Source: JAWWOL01 sp033851545
GTDB lineage: Bacteria > Actinomycetota > Actinomycetes > JAWWOL01
Direction: 5' to 3'
NCBI GenBank assembly: GCA_033851545.1
Contig: JAWWOO010000040.1
Span: forward strand, 75,610-139,609
Length of the DNA: 64,000 nucleotides
Below the pieces are notes generated by a model, which did no database searches, was not told the DNA's origin, and saw only the letters and a list, made by a program, of their open reading frames with translations. The position numbers and the translations under genes are program-made. This document shows, one piece after another, positions 50,301-58,574 of the stretch (its first letter is position 1; each line of letters starts with the position of its first letter).

Positions 50301-51341
50301 GGCGGCGGCCGCCGCCGAGGCCGGCAGGTGGGCGGCAGCCCGTACGCCGACGGTCAGCGCAGTCGTCGACAGCGGCCGCTTCGGTGATCCGAGACCGGCA
50401 CGGGTGTCGACGATCCGGACCGGGTCGACGGCCTGGAACAGCAGCCCTGTGGTGTCGGCGGTGTAGTAGCCGACCGCGTTGGCGGTCAGCCCGACGGCTC
50501 CGGACGAGCTGTTGACCAGCGTCACCTTGCCGTGCGAGAGCGGGGCAAGCACCGAGCCGGTCACCTGCCGGCCCCTGCCGAACGTCACGACCGGCGCCGT
50601 CGCGCGTGCACTCAGCCCGGCGGTGATCGCGCCGGCGGTGGAGGACGAGTTGATGTTGACGGTGAGCAGCACTGCGGTCGCCGTACGGGGAATGCCGTCG
50701 GCACCGGCGATCTGGACCTGGGCGGCGGCGTGCCTGGCGAGCAGGTGTGCGGGCAGCCCGCGGCCGGCCCGGGTGTCGGCGACCCGGACGGGGGCGAGAG
50801 GGTGGAAGCTCGAGCCGGTCAGGTCACCCGCGGTGTAGGCCTCGAGGACGAGTCGCACCTGGACCGCGCCGGTGCCGGCGTAGGTCACGTACAACGTGCC
50901 GTTGACCGCCAGCCGCGAGGTGAACGCAGAGGTCGTCTGCTGACCGCGGTTCGCCGCGACAGCCGCGGTCGCGGTGGACCTGCCGGCGCCGACCCTGACC
51001 TGGCCGGTGCCGGTGGCCCTGGTGACCAGGACGGCCAGCATGACCGAGGTCGCCGAGGACGGGATGCCGTGCGTGCCGCCGATGGCGATGGTGATCGATC
51101 TGCCGTTGGTCAGTGCCCGCTTCGGGGCTCCCCTTCCGACAGCGGTGTCTGCCACGGAGATCGGGGACACCGGATGGACCGTTGCCAGGCCCGGGGCCGC
51201 CGCTGCCGCTGCCGCCTCGGTCGTCGGTAGCGTCGCGACGAGGGAGACCAGCGACGCCATCACGAGTGACGCTGAGGCGGCCAAGGCGGCGGTCTTCGAC
51301 CGCATTCGGCCGGCTGCACGGCGGCGTCGAGTGGGCGGCAC
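47349..51341 (-). CDS. Giant secreted sorbosone-dehydrogenase-like propeller protein
   Basis: A 1330-residue exported protein. A basic start (RRRRAAGRMRSK) and hydrophobic core form the signal peptide. Three repeats of about 125 residues follow (about 50-175, 177-300, 300-420), each beginning PxxVxDTRxGxG, a repeated module of actinobacterial surface proteins. A Pro/Thr linker (about 422-459) leads to a BIG_5-type Ig domain (VDPADNAMSVDPSTTSVVC), a six-bladed glucose/sorbosone-dehydrogenase-like propeller (about 570-1005), an ASH-type module (about 1020-1140) and a C-terminal domain ending in SYYVVVDLSGAAENYDYNDA. The GTG at 51341 has AGGGGGA ahead. A role in surface carbohydrate binding or oxidation is plausible but unproven. 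Confidence 0.8.
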   Translation of the reverse strand: MPPTRRRRAAGRMRSKTAALAASASLVMASLVSLVATLPTTEAAAAAAAPGLATVHPVSPISVADTAVGRGAPKRALTNGRSITIAIGGTHGIPSSATSVMLAVLVTRATGTGQVRVGAGRSTATAAVAANRGQQTTSAFTSRLAVNGTLYVTYAGTGAVQVRLVLEAYTAGDLTGSSFHPLAPVRVADTRAGRGLPAHLLARHAAAQVQIAGADGIPRTATAVLLTVNINSSSTAGAITAGLSARATAPVVTFGRGRQVTGSVLAPLSHGKVTLVNSSSGAVGLTANAVGYYTADTTGLLFQAVDPVRIVDTRAGLGSPKRPLSTTALTVGVRAAAHLPASAAAAALSFVVPAQGLSAVSTGATTSSMSTVLLTNRRQAADSATVVPLNKSGAIELRANGQPVQALVAVVGFFAKAPIKTGPSTPPPTTPPTSGPPTSRPPTSTPPTTTPPTTTPPGKQHPSVSSVDPADNAMSVDPSTTSVVCDLMLPNRGVKAGSLNATTVTLVPDGLPQVPANYGTSGGADTINVSPIGALLPNTWYTFTVTAGVTDVDGISFVPFSSRFKTGPVLTPDNNIAFDKYASGASGHSFASLTKGPDGKLYASTLDGWIYRYTIGADGTLSNEQAIDTVRQHAVAAGLYGAPTRTIIGLAFDPDSTAGNLILWITDNSAYTGTTDPLNYIPDSSDHLAKLTGPNLQTYTDVLSGLPRSVKDHETNSIAFDANKALYLSQGANNAMGQKDTTWGNRDEHLLNAAVLRLDVTKLPSTLPLDVQTYDAGGTYDPYAPNAPLTLYATGLRNAFDLVWHSNGHLYAPTNGSAAFGSAPGTPATMPVAACAHRTDGGYSGPAVPAESFIPTAETDFVFDVKPGRYYGHPDPARCEYVLDNGNPTAGVDPFEVAAYPAGTFADPNYDLADVYDAGLHASADGAIEYHGSAFNGSLDHRLLVVRYSNGQDIETFDVAHSGQLSNRTVGIKGFTGFQSPLDVTEDNATGNLYVSELGTYPGNIELLRPRGLNPAALLTVTNNATIPANDRMILSRIQTPDTSVPGSVQAMRDGGTLLLTAAGGAPVTVSSLPVTGPFRVDNPPALPYVIPPGGHLSLIVRFTATSGRVSTGSLTIQTNASGQGTRTIALAGFFQSQSATAEPTPRELAAMMGWSTNVPANLNDAGHVQADGDEILATSFARLDPTQPVTVRQIAEYSTFPTASTLSYYDPNTPATTTAVLTSKDIWAQSVLPATPTSGLPATGSFLPPTDRFGLKVDTEFSDDSLNSATADQAHGCVSQCGHHLRFFPVKDGTGGFVPGSYYVVVDLSGAAENYDYNDAAYLVTNLQP

Positions 51342-51541
51342 GAGCGGGGTCCCCCTAAGCGGTGAAGATGCGGTAACCGACGATAGACGCGCAGCGGAGG
51401 CTGCGGGGTGAGGGTTGCCTACCCCGAGCGCGCTCGGCCGCGACAAATACCCGAGTGGCCTAACAAGTCTGCCCGTGACACCGGAACGCCGTTACCGGTT
51501 GACGGCAATTGTCGCTGTTCTTCGGGTATGGCCCTTGTTCG

Positions 51542-54046
51542 CTAGAACCGGTCGACCGCGGTCACCCGGACGACCGCGATGCCGGCCTCGTCCGAGGCCG
51601 GCAGGTCGACCTCGGCGCTGATGCCCCAGTCGTGGTCGCCGGCCGGGTCGTCGAAGATCTGCCGGACCAGCCAGCGTTTCGGCTCCTGCTCGATCAGCAG
51701 CCGGGCCGGCCCGCGGGCCTCGGCACCGGTCTGCAACATCCGGTGCTCCTCGAAGTACGGGGCCAGCGCGTCGGACCACGCCTGCGCTGTCCAGGCACTG
51801 TCCGGCTCGAGGTCGCCCAGGTCCGCATAGCGTCGCAGCGCTGCCAGCTCGACCCGGCGGAACAGAGCGTTGCGGACCAGCACCCGGAACGCCCTCGTGT
51901 TGGCGGTGACCGGCGGCGGCGGCGCGTCGATTGCCTGCTGGACAGGCACTTCGGCCGGGTTGCGCAGCTGCTCCCACTCGTCGAGCAGGCTCGAGTCGGT
52001 CTGCCGTACGAGCTCGCCGAGCCACTCGATGAGGTCCTTGACCTCGTCGGTCTTGGCGTCGTCGGGCACGGTCTGCCGCATCGCCTTGAACGCGTTGGCC
52101 AGGTAACGCAGGACGATGCCCTCGGACCTGGCGATGCCGTAGTAGCCGACGACGTCGACGAAGTTGAACGCCTGCTCGGACATGTCCCGTACGACCGACT
52201 TGGGCGCGATCTCGTAGTCCTCGACCCATGGGTGCCCGCGGCGGTAGATCTCGTACGCTGCGGTCAGCAGCTCCTCGAGCGGCTTCGGATAACTGACCGA
52301 CTCGAGGCGTTCCATCCGTTCGTCGTACTCGATGCCGTCGGCCTTCATCTGGGCGACGGCCTCACCGCGGGCCTTGTTCTGCTGGGCGTAGAGGACCTGG
52401 CGCGGGTTGTCGAGGGTGGCCTCGATCACGGAGACCACGTCCAGCGCGTACGTCGTGGACTCACGGTCGAGCAGCTCGATCGCGGCAAGCGCAAGGGGAC
52501 TCAACGGCTGGTTGAGTGCAAAGTTGTCCTGGAGGTCAACGGTCAGCCGTACGATTCGCCCTTGCGCATCAGGGGTTTCCAGTCGTTCGACCACGCCGGC
52601 CGCCAGCAGCGCGCGGTAGATCGCGATGGCCCGGCTGATCAGCTTGCGCCGGCTGGCCGGGTTCTCGTCGTTGTCGGTCAGCAGGTGGCGCATGGCCTCG
52701 AAAGCGTTGCCAGGACGGCCGATCAGGTTGAGCACCATGGAATGGCTGACCTGGAAGCTCGAGGTCAGCGGCTCGGGCTCCGCGGCCACGAGCTTCTCGA
52801 AGCTCGGCTTGCCCCAGGACACGAAACCGTCCGGTGCTTTCTTGCGGACGACCCGGCTCCGCTTCTTGGCGTCGTCGCCTGCTTTGGCCAGCCGCCGCTC
52901 GTTCTCCACGTCGTGCTCGGGTGCCTGCGCGATGACCGTACCGGCTGTGTCGAAGCCTGCTCTGCCTGCCCTGCCGGCGATCTGGTGGAACTCACGTGCC
53001 TTGAGCTGGCGGGTCTTCGTGCCGTCGAACTTGCTCAGGCCGGTGAACAGCACGGTCCGGATCGGCACGTTGATGCCGACGCCTAGGGTGTCCGTGCCGC
53101 AGATGACCTTGAGCAGCCCGGCCTGGGCGAGCAGCTCGACGAGGCGGCGATACTTTGGCAGCATGCCGGCGTGGTGCACCCCGATGCCATGGCGTACGAG
53201 CCGCGACAGGGTCTTGCCGAAGCCGGCCGTGAAGCGGAAACCGCCGATCAGGTCGGCAATCTGATCCTTCTCCTCGCGGGTGCACATGTTCGTGCTCATC
53301 AGCGACTGGGCTCGCTCGACGGCGGACTCCTGGGTGAAATGGACCACGTAGATCGGGGACTGCTTGGTCTGCAGCAGGTCCTCGATGGTCTCGTGCAGCG
53401 GGGTGCTGACGTAGTAGTAGTGCAGTGGCACGGGACGCTCGGCGGAGCTGACAACGGCTGTCGGGCGTCCCGTACGGCGGTCCAGGTCGGTGACGAACCG
53501 GCTGACGTCGCCGAGGGTCGCGGACATCAGCAGGAACTGCGCCTTGGGCAGCTCGATCAGCGGCACCTGCCAGGCCCAGCCCCTCTCGGGGTCGGCGTAG
53601 AAGTGGAACTCGTCCATGACGACCTGGCCGACGTCGGCGTCCTTGCCGTCGCGCAGCGCCACGTTGGCCAGGATCTCGGCGGTGCAGCAGATGATCTGCG
53701 CGTCGCCGTTGACGGTCGCATCGCCGGTCATCATGCCGACCTTGTCGGCGCCGAAGATGTCGATCAGGGCGAAGAACTTCTCGGAGACCAGCGCCTTGAT
53801 CGGTGCGGTGTAGAAGGTGCGGCGACCGTCCGCGAGGGCTGCGAAGTGCGCGCCGACGGCGACCAGGCTCTTGCCGGAGCCGGTGGGTGTGCTGAGGATG
53901 ACATGAGAGCCGGAGACGAGCTCGATGAGCGCCTCGGTCTGCGCCGGGTAGAGGCTGAGGCCGCGGTCCTCCGCCCACGTCGAGAAGGCCTCGTACACGG
54001 CATCGGGGTCACCGCCGGGCGGCAACAGGTCGGTGAGCAGGCTCAT
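51542..54046 (-). CDS. DEAD/DEAH-box RNA helicase, DUF3516 type
   Basis: An 834-residue superfamily-2 helicase. Motif I is STPTGSGKSLVAVG, motif II MDEFHFYAD (DExH), motif III SATLGD, and motif VI HQIAGRAGRAGFD. GIGVHHAGMLPKYRRLVE and GTDTLGVGINVPIRTVLF are the Ski2-like helicase-C signatures. About 350 C-terminal residues match DUF3516, an addition found in actinobacterial helicases. RNA unwinding in turnover or ribosome processing is expected, but no member has been characterised to my knowledge. ATG 54046 begins MSLLTDLLPPGGDPDAV, typical of the family; upstream in-frame codons were not used. Confidence 0.9.
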   Translation of the reverse strand: MSLLTDLLPPGGDPDAVYEAFSTWAEDRGLSLYPAQTEALIELVSGSHVILSTPTGSGKSLVAVGAHFAALADGRRTFYTAPIKALVSEKFFALIDIFGADKVGMMTGDATVNGDAQIICCTAEILANVALRDGKDADVGQVVMDEFHFYADPERGWAWQVPLIELPKAQFLLMSATLGDVSRFVTDLDRRTGRPTAVVSSAERPVPLHYYYVSTPLHETIEDLLQTKQSPIYVVHFTQESAVERAQSLMSTNMCTREEKDQIADLIGGFRFTAGFGKTLSRLVRHGIGVHHAGMLPKYRRLVELLAQAGLLKVICGTDTLGVGINVPIRTVLFTGLSKFDGTKTRQLKAREFHQIAGRAGRAGFDTAGTVIAQAPEHDVENERRLAKAGDDAKKRSRVVRKKAPDGFVSWGKPSFEKLVAAEPEPLTSSFQVSHSMVLNLIGRPGNAFEAMRHLLTDNDENPASRRKLISRAIAIYRALLAAGVVERLETPDAQGRIVRLTVDLQDNFALNQPLSPLALAAIELLDRESTTYALDVVSVIEATLDNPRQVLYAQQNKARGEAVAQMKADGIEYDERMERLESVSYPKPLEELLTAAYEIYRRGHPWVEDYEIAPKSVVRDMSEQAFNFVDVVGYYGIARSEGIVLRYLANAFKAMRQTVPDDAKTDEVKDLIEWLGELVRQTDSSLLDEWEQLRNPAEVPVQQAIDAPPPPVTANTRAFRVLVRNALFRRVELAALRRYADLGDLEPDSAWTAQAWSDALAPYFEEHRMLQTGAEARGPARLLIEQEPKRWLVRQIFDDPAGDHDWGISAEVDLPASDEAGIAVVRVTAVDRF

Positions 54047-54150
54047 GATGTGTCCATCATCCCTGGTGCCGGCGCGTCCGGAATGCGGCGCCGGGTCGCG
54101 AGGTTGGCGGTCCGTGACAGGACCCATTCCCTGACCCCCTTGGAGGACCC

Positions 54151-54588
54151 ATGCCTACCCGTACCGCGCGCGTCGCCTGGACCGGCACTCTCCAGGAGGG
54201 TTCCGGCAAGGTCGAGCTCACCAGCAGCGGCGTCGGCACGTTCGACGTCAGCTTCCCCAAGCGGACGGCTGAGAACGCCGACGGGACCACCTCGCCCGAG
54301 GAACTGATCGCGGCCGCGCACGCCTCGTGCTTCTCGATGGCGCTGTCCAACGAGATCGCCAAGGCCGGCGGCACCCCACAGGCGCTCGACGTCAGTGCCG
54401 ACGTGACCCTCGGCCCGGACCCGGCCGGCGGCTCCGCGATCACCGGCATCAAGCTGACCGTGGTCGGCGAGGTCGAGGGCCTCGACGCGGCCGGCTTCGC
54501 CGCCGCCGCCGCCGCCGCCAAGGCCGGCTGTCCGGTGAGCAAGGCGCTGACCGGTACCACGATCACCCTGGATGCCTCCCTCGCCTGA
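54151..54588 (+). CDS. OsmC/Ohr family peroxidase
   Basis: A 145-residue OsmC-type thiol peroxidase that reduces organic hydroperoxides with two redox cysteines. Both are present: AHASCFSMAL (the first, buried peroxidatic Cys) and AKAGCPVSKAL (the resolving Cys). SPEELIAAAHASCF is the family hallmark. It is the OsmC rather than Ohr subgroup by the longer N-terminal strand order and WTGTLQEGSGKVEL. GGAGG stands upstream of the ATG. The gene is divergent from the helicase and converges on the sigma-factor partner gene. Confidence 0.92.
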   Translation: MPTRTARVAWTGTLQEGSGKVELTSSGVGTFDVSFPKRTAENADGTTSPEELIAAAHASCFSMALSNEIAKAGGTPQALDVSADVTLGPDPAGGSAITGIKLTVVGEVEGLDAAGFAAAAAAAKAGCPVSKALTGTTITLDASLA

Positions 54589-54614
54589 CCCGTGGCCTGA
54601 GCCGTACCGCCAAC

Positions 54615-54671
54615 CGATAGCGTCGCTATCGTCGTTTCAACCCCCGTTGACCGCCGATAGCGACGCTTTCG
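54615..54671. repeat. Duplicated palindrome between convergent genes
   Basis: CGATAGCG-T-CGCTATCG (54615-54631) and CGATAGCG-A-CGCTTTCG (54655-54671) are two palindromic copies 40 bases apart. The end of copy one can also pair with the start of copy two (CGTCGCTATCG with CGATAGCGACG), giving alternative folds. The position between convergent stops suggests a bidirectional terminator. Confidence 0.65.
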
Positions 54672-54677
54672 CTCCCC

Positions 54678-56567
54678 TCAGCAGGCGCCGGACGCGATCC
54701 ACTTGATGCCCGGGCTGAACGAGATGGAGTCGGTACGGGTAATCCAGCCGACGCGGATCTTTAGCTGAACGCCGCTCTGGTAGACATAGCCGCTGGACCC
54801 TGGGCCGTCAGTTGGTTGCGGTGCAGGCCCATGGATGCAGTACGACCGGAGCTCGCGCACCCATCGCGCCTGGTGCGCCGGTATTACACCTGTGGGCTGA
54901 TAGACCAAGGTGCGCGCCTGCGCTGCGTCCCCGGCCGAGGTAGCAACTCCCAGCCCGTGTCCCTGCGGGTCTGCCTGAACCTCCCCGGTCGGCCCGAGGA
55001 CGCGGATGTCCTGGCCGCTGTGGTTCTCCACGAGGACCAGGTATCCCTGTAGCGCTCCCAGCCGGTCCGAGATCGTCAGCGCAGGGTTTCCGTTGACGCC
55101 GGCGAGCCTCGTGGCGGCCTGATCAGCCGGTGACCACAACAGGGGGGGTTGGGTCGACGTGAGATGGGCCCCCGACGCTAAGAACACATTTGGTGTCAAA
55201 AGCGCGAGGACTGCGACGACCGGTGTCATGAGAACGGAAACCAAGAGGATCTTGCGCCGTCGGGACCACGGTGCTGAAGCAAATTGCGGGTACTTCAGAT
55301 TGCGCCGGTGTCTCGATCCCTTCGCTCGCCAGGCGACCAGAGTGATCACGACCAGGGAGCCGCCGACCGACGCCATCCACAGCCACCACCGGATGAGCCA
55401 GTCGGAGACGCGGTCCAGCAGCAAGGCGCCGTGCGCCTTCCCATCGAACGCGTCGGCCGCCCAGACGCCGCAAGAAGCATTCACGCCGGCGTCTATCGAC
55501 GTTGCCTTGCTGGCACGCCCGTCGGTCGCGACGGTGACGACGGTCGTGCCTCCCCGTTGCAGATACGCCACTCTTTGGCCGGCAGCGAAGCCACAGGAGT
55601 CAGTGGCAGGAGGAATGGGGGCCGACTTTGCCAGTTGTGCCCCGGACAACAGATCGAAGCGAGTCACCGTGGTGGCGGAGTCGCCGCCGCTGAGATAGAC
55701 CCACTGCCGTCCATCGGTCGTGGTGGCGACACTCCCTCCGAAGGTGTTGGACCCCAGCGGTTCTGCCGGCTTCAACACGGTCCTGCCGACGATCTGCCCG
55801 GTCGGCGACTCCAGTTGCAGGTCGCTCGCGGAGGCGACGATCCGGTCTGCTGACCAGCCCGCGATGGTGCGCTCCTCGGGCGTCGCGCCGATAACGGCAG
55901 CCCGCTGGATGTCCACAACCACGGTGCTCGTTCCACCACCGCCCCGCGTGGCGTCGAATGCAGCGAAGGCGAGGTAGCGATCGTCCGAGGAGAACAGCCC
56001 TGGCGCCGACTGGCCTGTCAGCCCGAATCGTTGCGTGGCGGACCCCGGGTTGCCGCCGATGTCACCCACGTCGGTGACGCGGCCCGTGACCAGGTCCCGG
56101 ATCCGCAGTGGCCCTTGGTTGTCGACCAGGTAGGAGATCAGTCGTCCGTCTGCGGATACCGACGCGGGGTAGTTATCACCTCCGCGGTCCTCGGCGATGC
56201 GCCACCGGTGACCGGTCGCGGAGACCGCCCAGGATGTGCCTTCATTGATCAGCACTCCGGCGATTGGGCCCGGCTTCGACGGCATGTCCAGGATCGGCCA
56301 CTGCTGCCCGATCCGGCTCGGATGGCCGGAAACCTTGGTGCCACTGGAGGTCCCGTACTGCGCTGCCAATGGCGACGGTCCGACGAACAGCGTGGTCCCC
56401 AGCAGCAGCAGCGTGACCACGGCCGCAGCGCATGACACCAGCACTCGGCGTACGCGGCGACGGCGACGGCCGGCGGAGAAGGTCTCGTCGGCCAGGGCGA
56501 TCCGGTTGTCCAGCGCCGGCGCTTCCTCCGCAAGTGAGCGCATCAGGGCGCGGAGGTCCGTACTCAT
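54678..56567 (-). CDS. Membrane partner (possible anti-sigma) with WD40-like propeller
   Basis: A 629-residue membrane protein encoded directly behind an ECF sigma factor gene (ATGA overlap). Residues 1-40 are cytosolic with LRALMRSLAEEAPALDN and a basic stretch RRRRRVRR. One membrane helix follows at about 42-63, then about 300 extracytoplasmic residues of propeller-like repeats (SADGRLISYLVDNQGPLRIRDLVTG, FSSDDRYLAF). Two more helices near 392-412 and 436-460 and a final extracytoplasmic domain complete it. The short cytosolic tail could hold the sigma factor, as in transmembrane anti-sigma proteins; no zinc anti-sigma motif is present. Codon use is less GC-biased than its neighbours. Confidence 0.65.
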   Translation of the reverse strand: MSTDLRALMRSLAEEAPALDNRIALADETFSAGRRRRRVRRVLVSCAAAVVTLLLLGTTLFVGPSPLAAQYGTSSGTKVSGHPSRIGQQWPILDMPSKPGPIAGVLINEGTSWAVSATGHRWRIAEDRGGDNYPASVSADGRLISYLVDNQGPLRIRDLVTGRVTDVGDIGGNPGSATQRFGLTGQSAPGLFSSDDRYLAFAAFDATRGGGGTSTVVVDIQRAAVIGATPEERTIAGWSADRIVASASDLQLESPTGQIVGRTVLKPAEPLGSNTFGGSVATTTDGRQWVYLSGGDSATTVTRFDLLSGAQLAKSAPIPPATDSCGFAAGQRVAYLQRGGTTVVTVATDGRASKATSIDAGVNASCGVWAADAFDGKAHGALLLDRVSDWLIRWWLWMASVGGSLVVITLVAWRAKGSRHRRNLKYPQFASAPWSRRRKILLVSVLMTPVVAVLALLTPNVFLASGAHLTSTQPPLLWSPADQAATRLAGVNGNPALTISDRLGALQGYLVLVENHSGQDIRVLGPTGEVQADPQGHGLGVATSAGDAAQARTLVYQPTGVIPAHQARWVRELRSYCIHGPAPQPTDGPGSSGYVYQSGVQLKIRVGWITRTDSISFSPGIKWIASGAC

Positions 56568-57103
56568 CGCTCAGCCTCCAGCTCGTCGTCGCGAAATGCG
56601 CCCAGCAGGGACGGCGAAAGCTCCTGCAGTCGCCGCAGGGCATGTCTGGTCTGCGACTTCACCGTGTTCACCGAACAGCCGAGGACAGCGGCGGTCTGGG
56701 CTTCCGTACGGTCCTCGAAGAACCGCAGCACCAGAACGGCCCGCTGCTTGGCGGTCAGCTTGGCCATCGCCGCCTGCAGGGCCAGCCGCTGGGTGACCGC
56801 TTCGGCGTCGTCGGTGACACCGGCACGCTCCGAGGGGGCGGCGCGTAGCACCTCACGTGGCCGACGCCGGCGCCAGCCGTCCACCGCACAGGTGTAGAGG
56901 ACCCGACGGACGTACGGCTCAGGGTCTCCGCCCGCCACAACCTTGGACCAGCGGGACGCGACGCGGGTCAGCGCCTCCTGCACCAGGTCCTCCGCAAGCT
57001 GCCGGTCGCCGGTGAGCAGGTAGGCCGTCCGGGCAAGCGCCGGTGAGCGCGCCACGACGAAGTCGCGGAACCCATCAGCCCCCTGGTCCATCCCACCCCC
57101 CAT
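56564..57103 (-). CDS. SigE-family ECF RNA polymerase sigma factor
   Basis: A 179-residue ECF sigma factor of the actinobacterial SigE family. Region 2 is seen as DFVVARSPALARTAYLLTGD and LAEDLVQEALTRVASRWSKV, with PEPYVRRVLYTCAVDGWRRR completing it. Region 4 reads LTAKQRAVLVLRFFEDRTEAQTAAVLGCSVNTVKSQTRHALRRL. The downstream overlapping membrane protein is its likely controlling partner. The ATG at 57103 and one four codons later (57091) are both possible. No obvious self-recognised promoter could be read in the 150-base upstream region shared with the ROK gene. Confidence 0.9.
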   Translation of the reverse strand: MGGGMDQGADGFRDFVVARSPALARTAYLLTGDRQLAEDLVQEALTRVASRWSKVVAGGDPEPYVRRVLYTCAVDGWRRRRPREVLRAAPSERAGVTDDAEAVTQRLALQAAMAKLTAKQRAVLVLRFFEDRTEAQTAAVLGCSVNTVKSQTRHALRRLQELSPSLLGAFRDDELEAER

Positions 57104-57161
57104 GAACGTCTACACGGAAGTATCCGGGTCGGCGGGTGGAACAGCTATCAGGCCGAACGGC

Positions 57162-57190
57162 TTGACCGAGCGGCCGCGGACCCCTACCGT
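57162..57190 (+). promoter_or_regulatory. Promoter of ROK-xylA operon
   Basis: TTGACC (57162-57167) and TACCGT (57185-57190) are separated by 17 bases, a good housekeeping-type promoter 63 bases before the ROK start. The imperfect palindrome at 57194-57216 covers the expected transcription start. Confidence 0.55.
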
Positions 57191-57193
57191 TCT

Positions 57194-57216
57194 ATTTGTT
57201 GGGTTTCCCGACGAAC
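57194..57216. promoter_or_regulatory. Operator-like palindrome at ROK-xylA start site
   Basis: ATTTGTTGGG-TTT-CCCGACGAAC has arms that match at 7 of 10 positions and lies just downstream of the -10 box. Placement over the start site fits repression by the ROK protein encoded immediately downstream. Confidence 0.5.
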
Positions 57217-57253
57217 GTCCGCCCCCGAAGCCGAGCGAGAGCAGCCGCCCACC

Positions 57254-58522
57254 ATGAGCCGTCCGACCAGCCGCTCCTTCGCGGCCACCAGGGCGGACCA
57301 CGGCACCGTACGCCGCAACAACCTCTCCCTCATCGTCCGAACCCTGCGCGACGCCGGGCCCCGTTCCCGGGCACGTCTTGCCTCGGAGACCGGCCTCAAC
57401 AAGGCGACCGTCTCCAGCTTGGTCTCCGAGCTGGTCGACCGGGGCCTGGTCGACGAGGGCGAGATGCAGCGCGAGGGCGTGGTCGGGCGGCCGGGCCAGA
57501 TCGTCGGCCTCAACGGGCAACGGGTGGCCGGCATCGGCCTCGAGCTGAACGTCGACTATGTCGCGGTGATCGCGCTCAGCCTGCGTGGGGACACCCTGGT
57601 GTCGGAACGGCTCCCGCTGGACGTCCCGAACATCGGCCCGGATCGGGTCCTCGACGGCATGGCGGAGCTGCTCGCTGAGGTGGTCGCGACCCTCGAGTCC
57701 GACGACATCGCCACTGCGGGCGTGACCGTCGCCATCCCCGGCCTGATGGATGTGGACCGAGGCGTGCTCACCTACGCGCCCAACCTCGGCTGGCGTGACG
57801 TCCCCGTCGTCGACGCGCTCACCGAACGGCTCGGACGCTCCGACATCGCGATCCGGGTCGACAACGACGCCAACCTCTCGGCTCTGGCGGAGTACGCCGA
57901 CGGCGCGGATGCCGGCACGGCGGACCTGGTCTACCTCACCGGTGAGGTCGGCGTCGGCGGCGGCGTCATCGTGCACGGCGAGCTGCTCCGCGGCGCCGAC
58001 GGCTTCTCCGGCGAGGTCGGCCACATGCCGCTCGACGCCGCCGGACATCCGTGCGGCTGCGGCCGGCGCGGCTGCTGGGAGACCATGGTCGGCCTCGGTG
58101 CGCTGCTGCGCATGGTCGCCGACGGTGATGATCCCGTACGCAATCCTGAGCTCGATCTCGAGCAGCGCCTCGACCTGCTGCATGCTCGCGCGACGGCAGG
58201 CGACGCGCCGACTCTCGAGGCGCTGCAACGGATCGGTCGCGGTCTCGGGGTCGGCGCGTCGATCCTGGTCAACGTCTTCAACCCTGGGGTGATCGTCCTC
58301 GGCGGCTACTTCGCCGTGCTCGGCGAGTTCCTCCTCGAGCCGATGACCGATGAGCTGCGCGACCGCGTGATCGCCGGTGCCCCGTGTCGAGTTTCCTTGT
58401 CCCACCTGGGTTTCACGGCCGCAGCGCGTGGGGGCGCGCATGTCGCGCTCGACGCGATCCTGGGTGACCCGACCCTCGTACCCCTCCTGGAGGCCCAACG
58501 AGGCGCAACGGCCAACCCCTAG
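57254..58522 (+). CDS. ROK-family repressor (XylR-like)
   Basis: A 422-residue ROK transcriptional regulator. Residues 20-75 are a winged helix (LSLIVRTLRDAGPRSRARLA, SETGLNKATVSSLVSELVDRGLV). Residues about 85-420 are the sugar-kinase-like fold with VGVGGGVIVHGELLRGADGFSGEVGH and the zinc-binding CGCGRRGCWET. A functional sugar-kinase catalytic Asp is not obvious, as is usual in repressors. It is followed by xylA after 52 bases in the same direction, so it most likely represses xylose use and is released by xylose. A promoter and palindrome precede it. Confidence 0.9.
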   Translation: MSRPTSRSFAATRADHGTVRRNNLSLIVRTLRDAGPRSRARLASETGLNKATVSSLVSELVDRGLVDEGEMQREGVVGRPGQIVGLNGQRVAGIGLELNVDYVAVIALSLRGDTLVSERLPLDVPNIGPDRVLDGMAELLAEVVATLESDDIATAGVTVAIPGLMDVDRGVLTYAPNLGWRDVPVVDALTERLGRSDIAIRVDNDANLSALAEYADGADAGTADLVYLTGEVGVGGGVIVHGELLRGADGFSGEVGHMPLDAAGHPCGCGRRGCWETMVGLGALLRMVADGDDPVRNPELDLEQRLDLLHARATAGDAPTLEALQRIGRGLGVGASILVNVFNPGVIVLGGYFAVLGEFLLEPMTDELRDRVIAGAPCRVSLSHLGFTAAARGGAHVALDAILGDPTLVPLLEAQRGATANP

Positions 58523-58574
58523 ACCCAGCCCCGACCCTGCTGTTCCCAACCGAGTACGAGTGAGGACCACGACG

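Noticed and set aside
48459..50387. 642-codon plus-strand open frame opposite the giant propeller gene
   Set aside because: Translation is Val/Gly/Arg/Asp repeats without domain features; shadow of the minus-strand gene.
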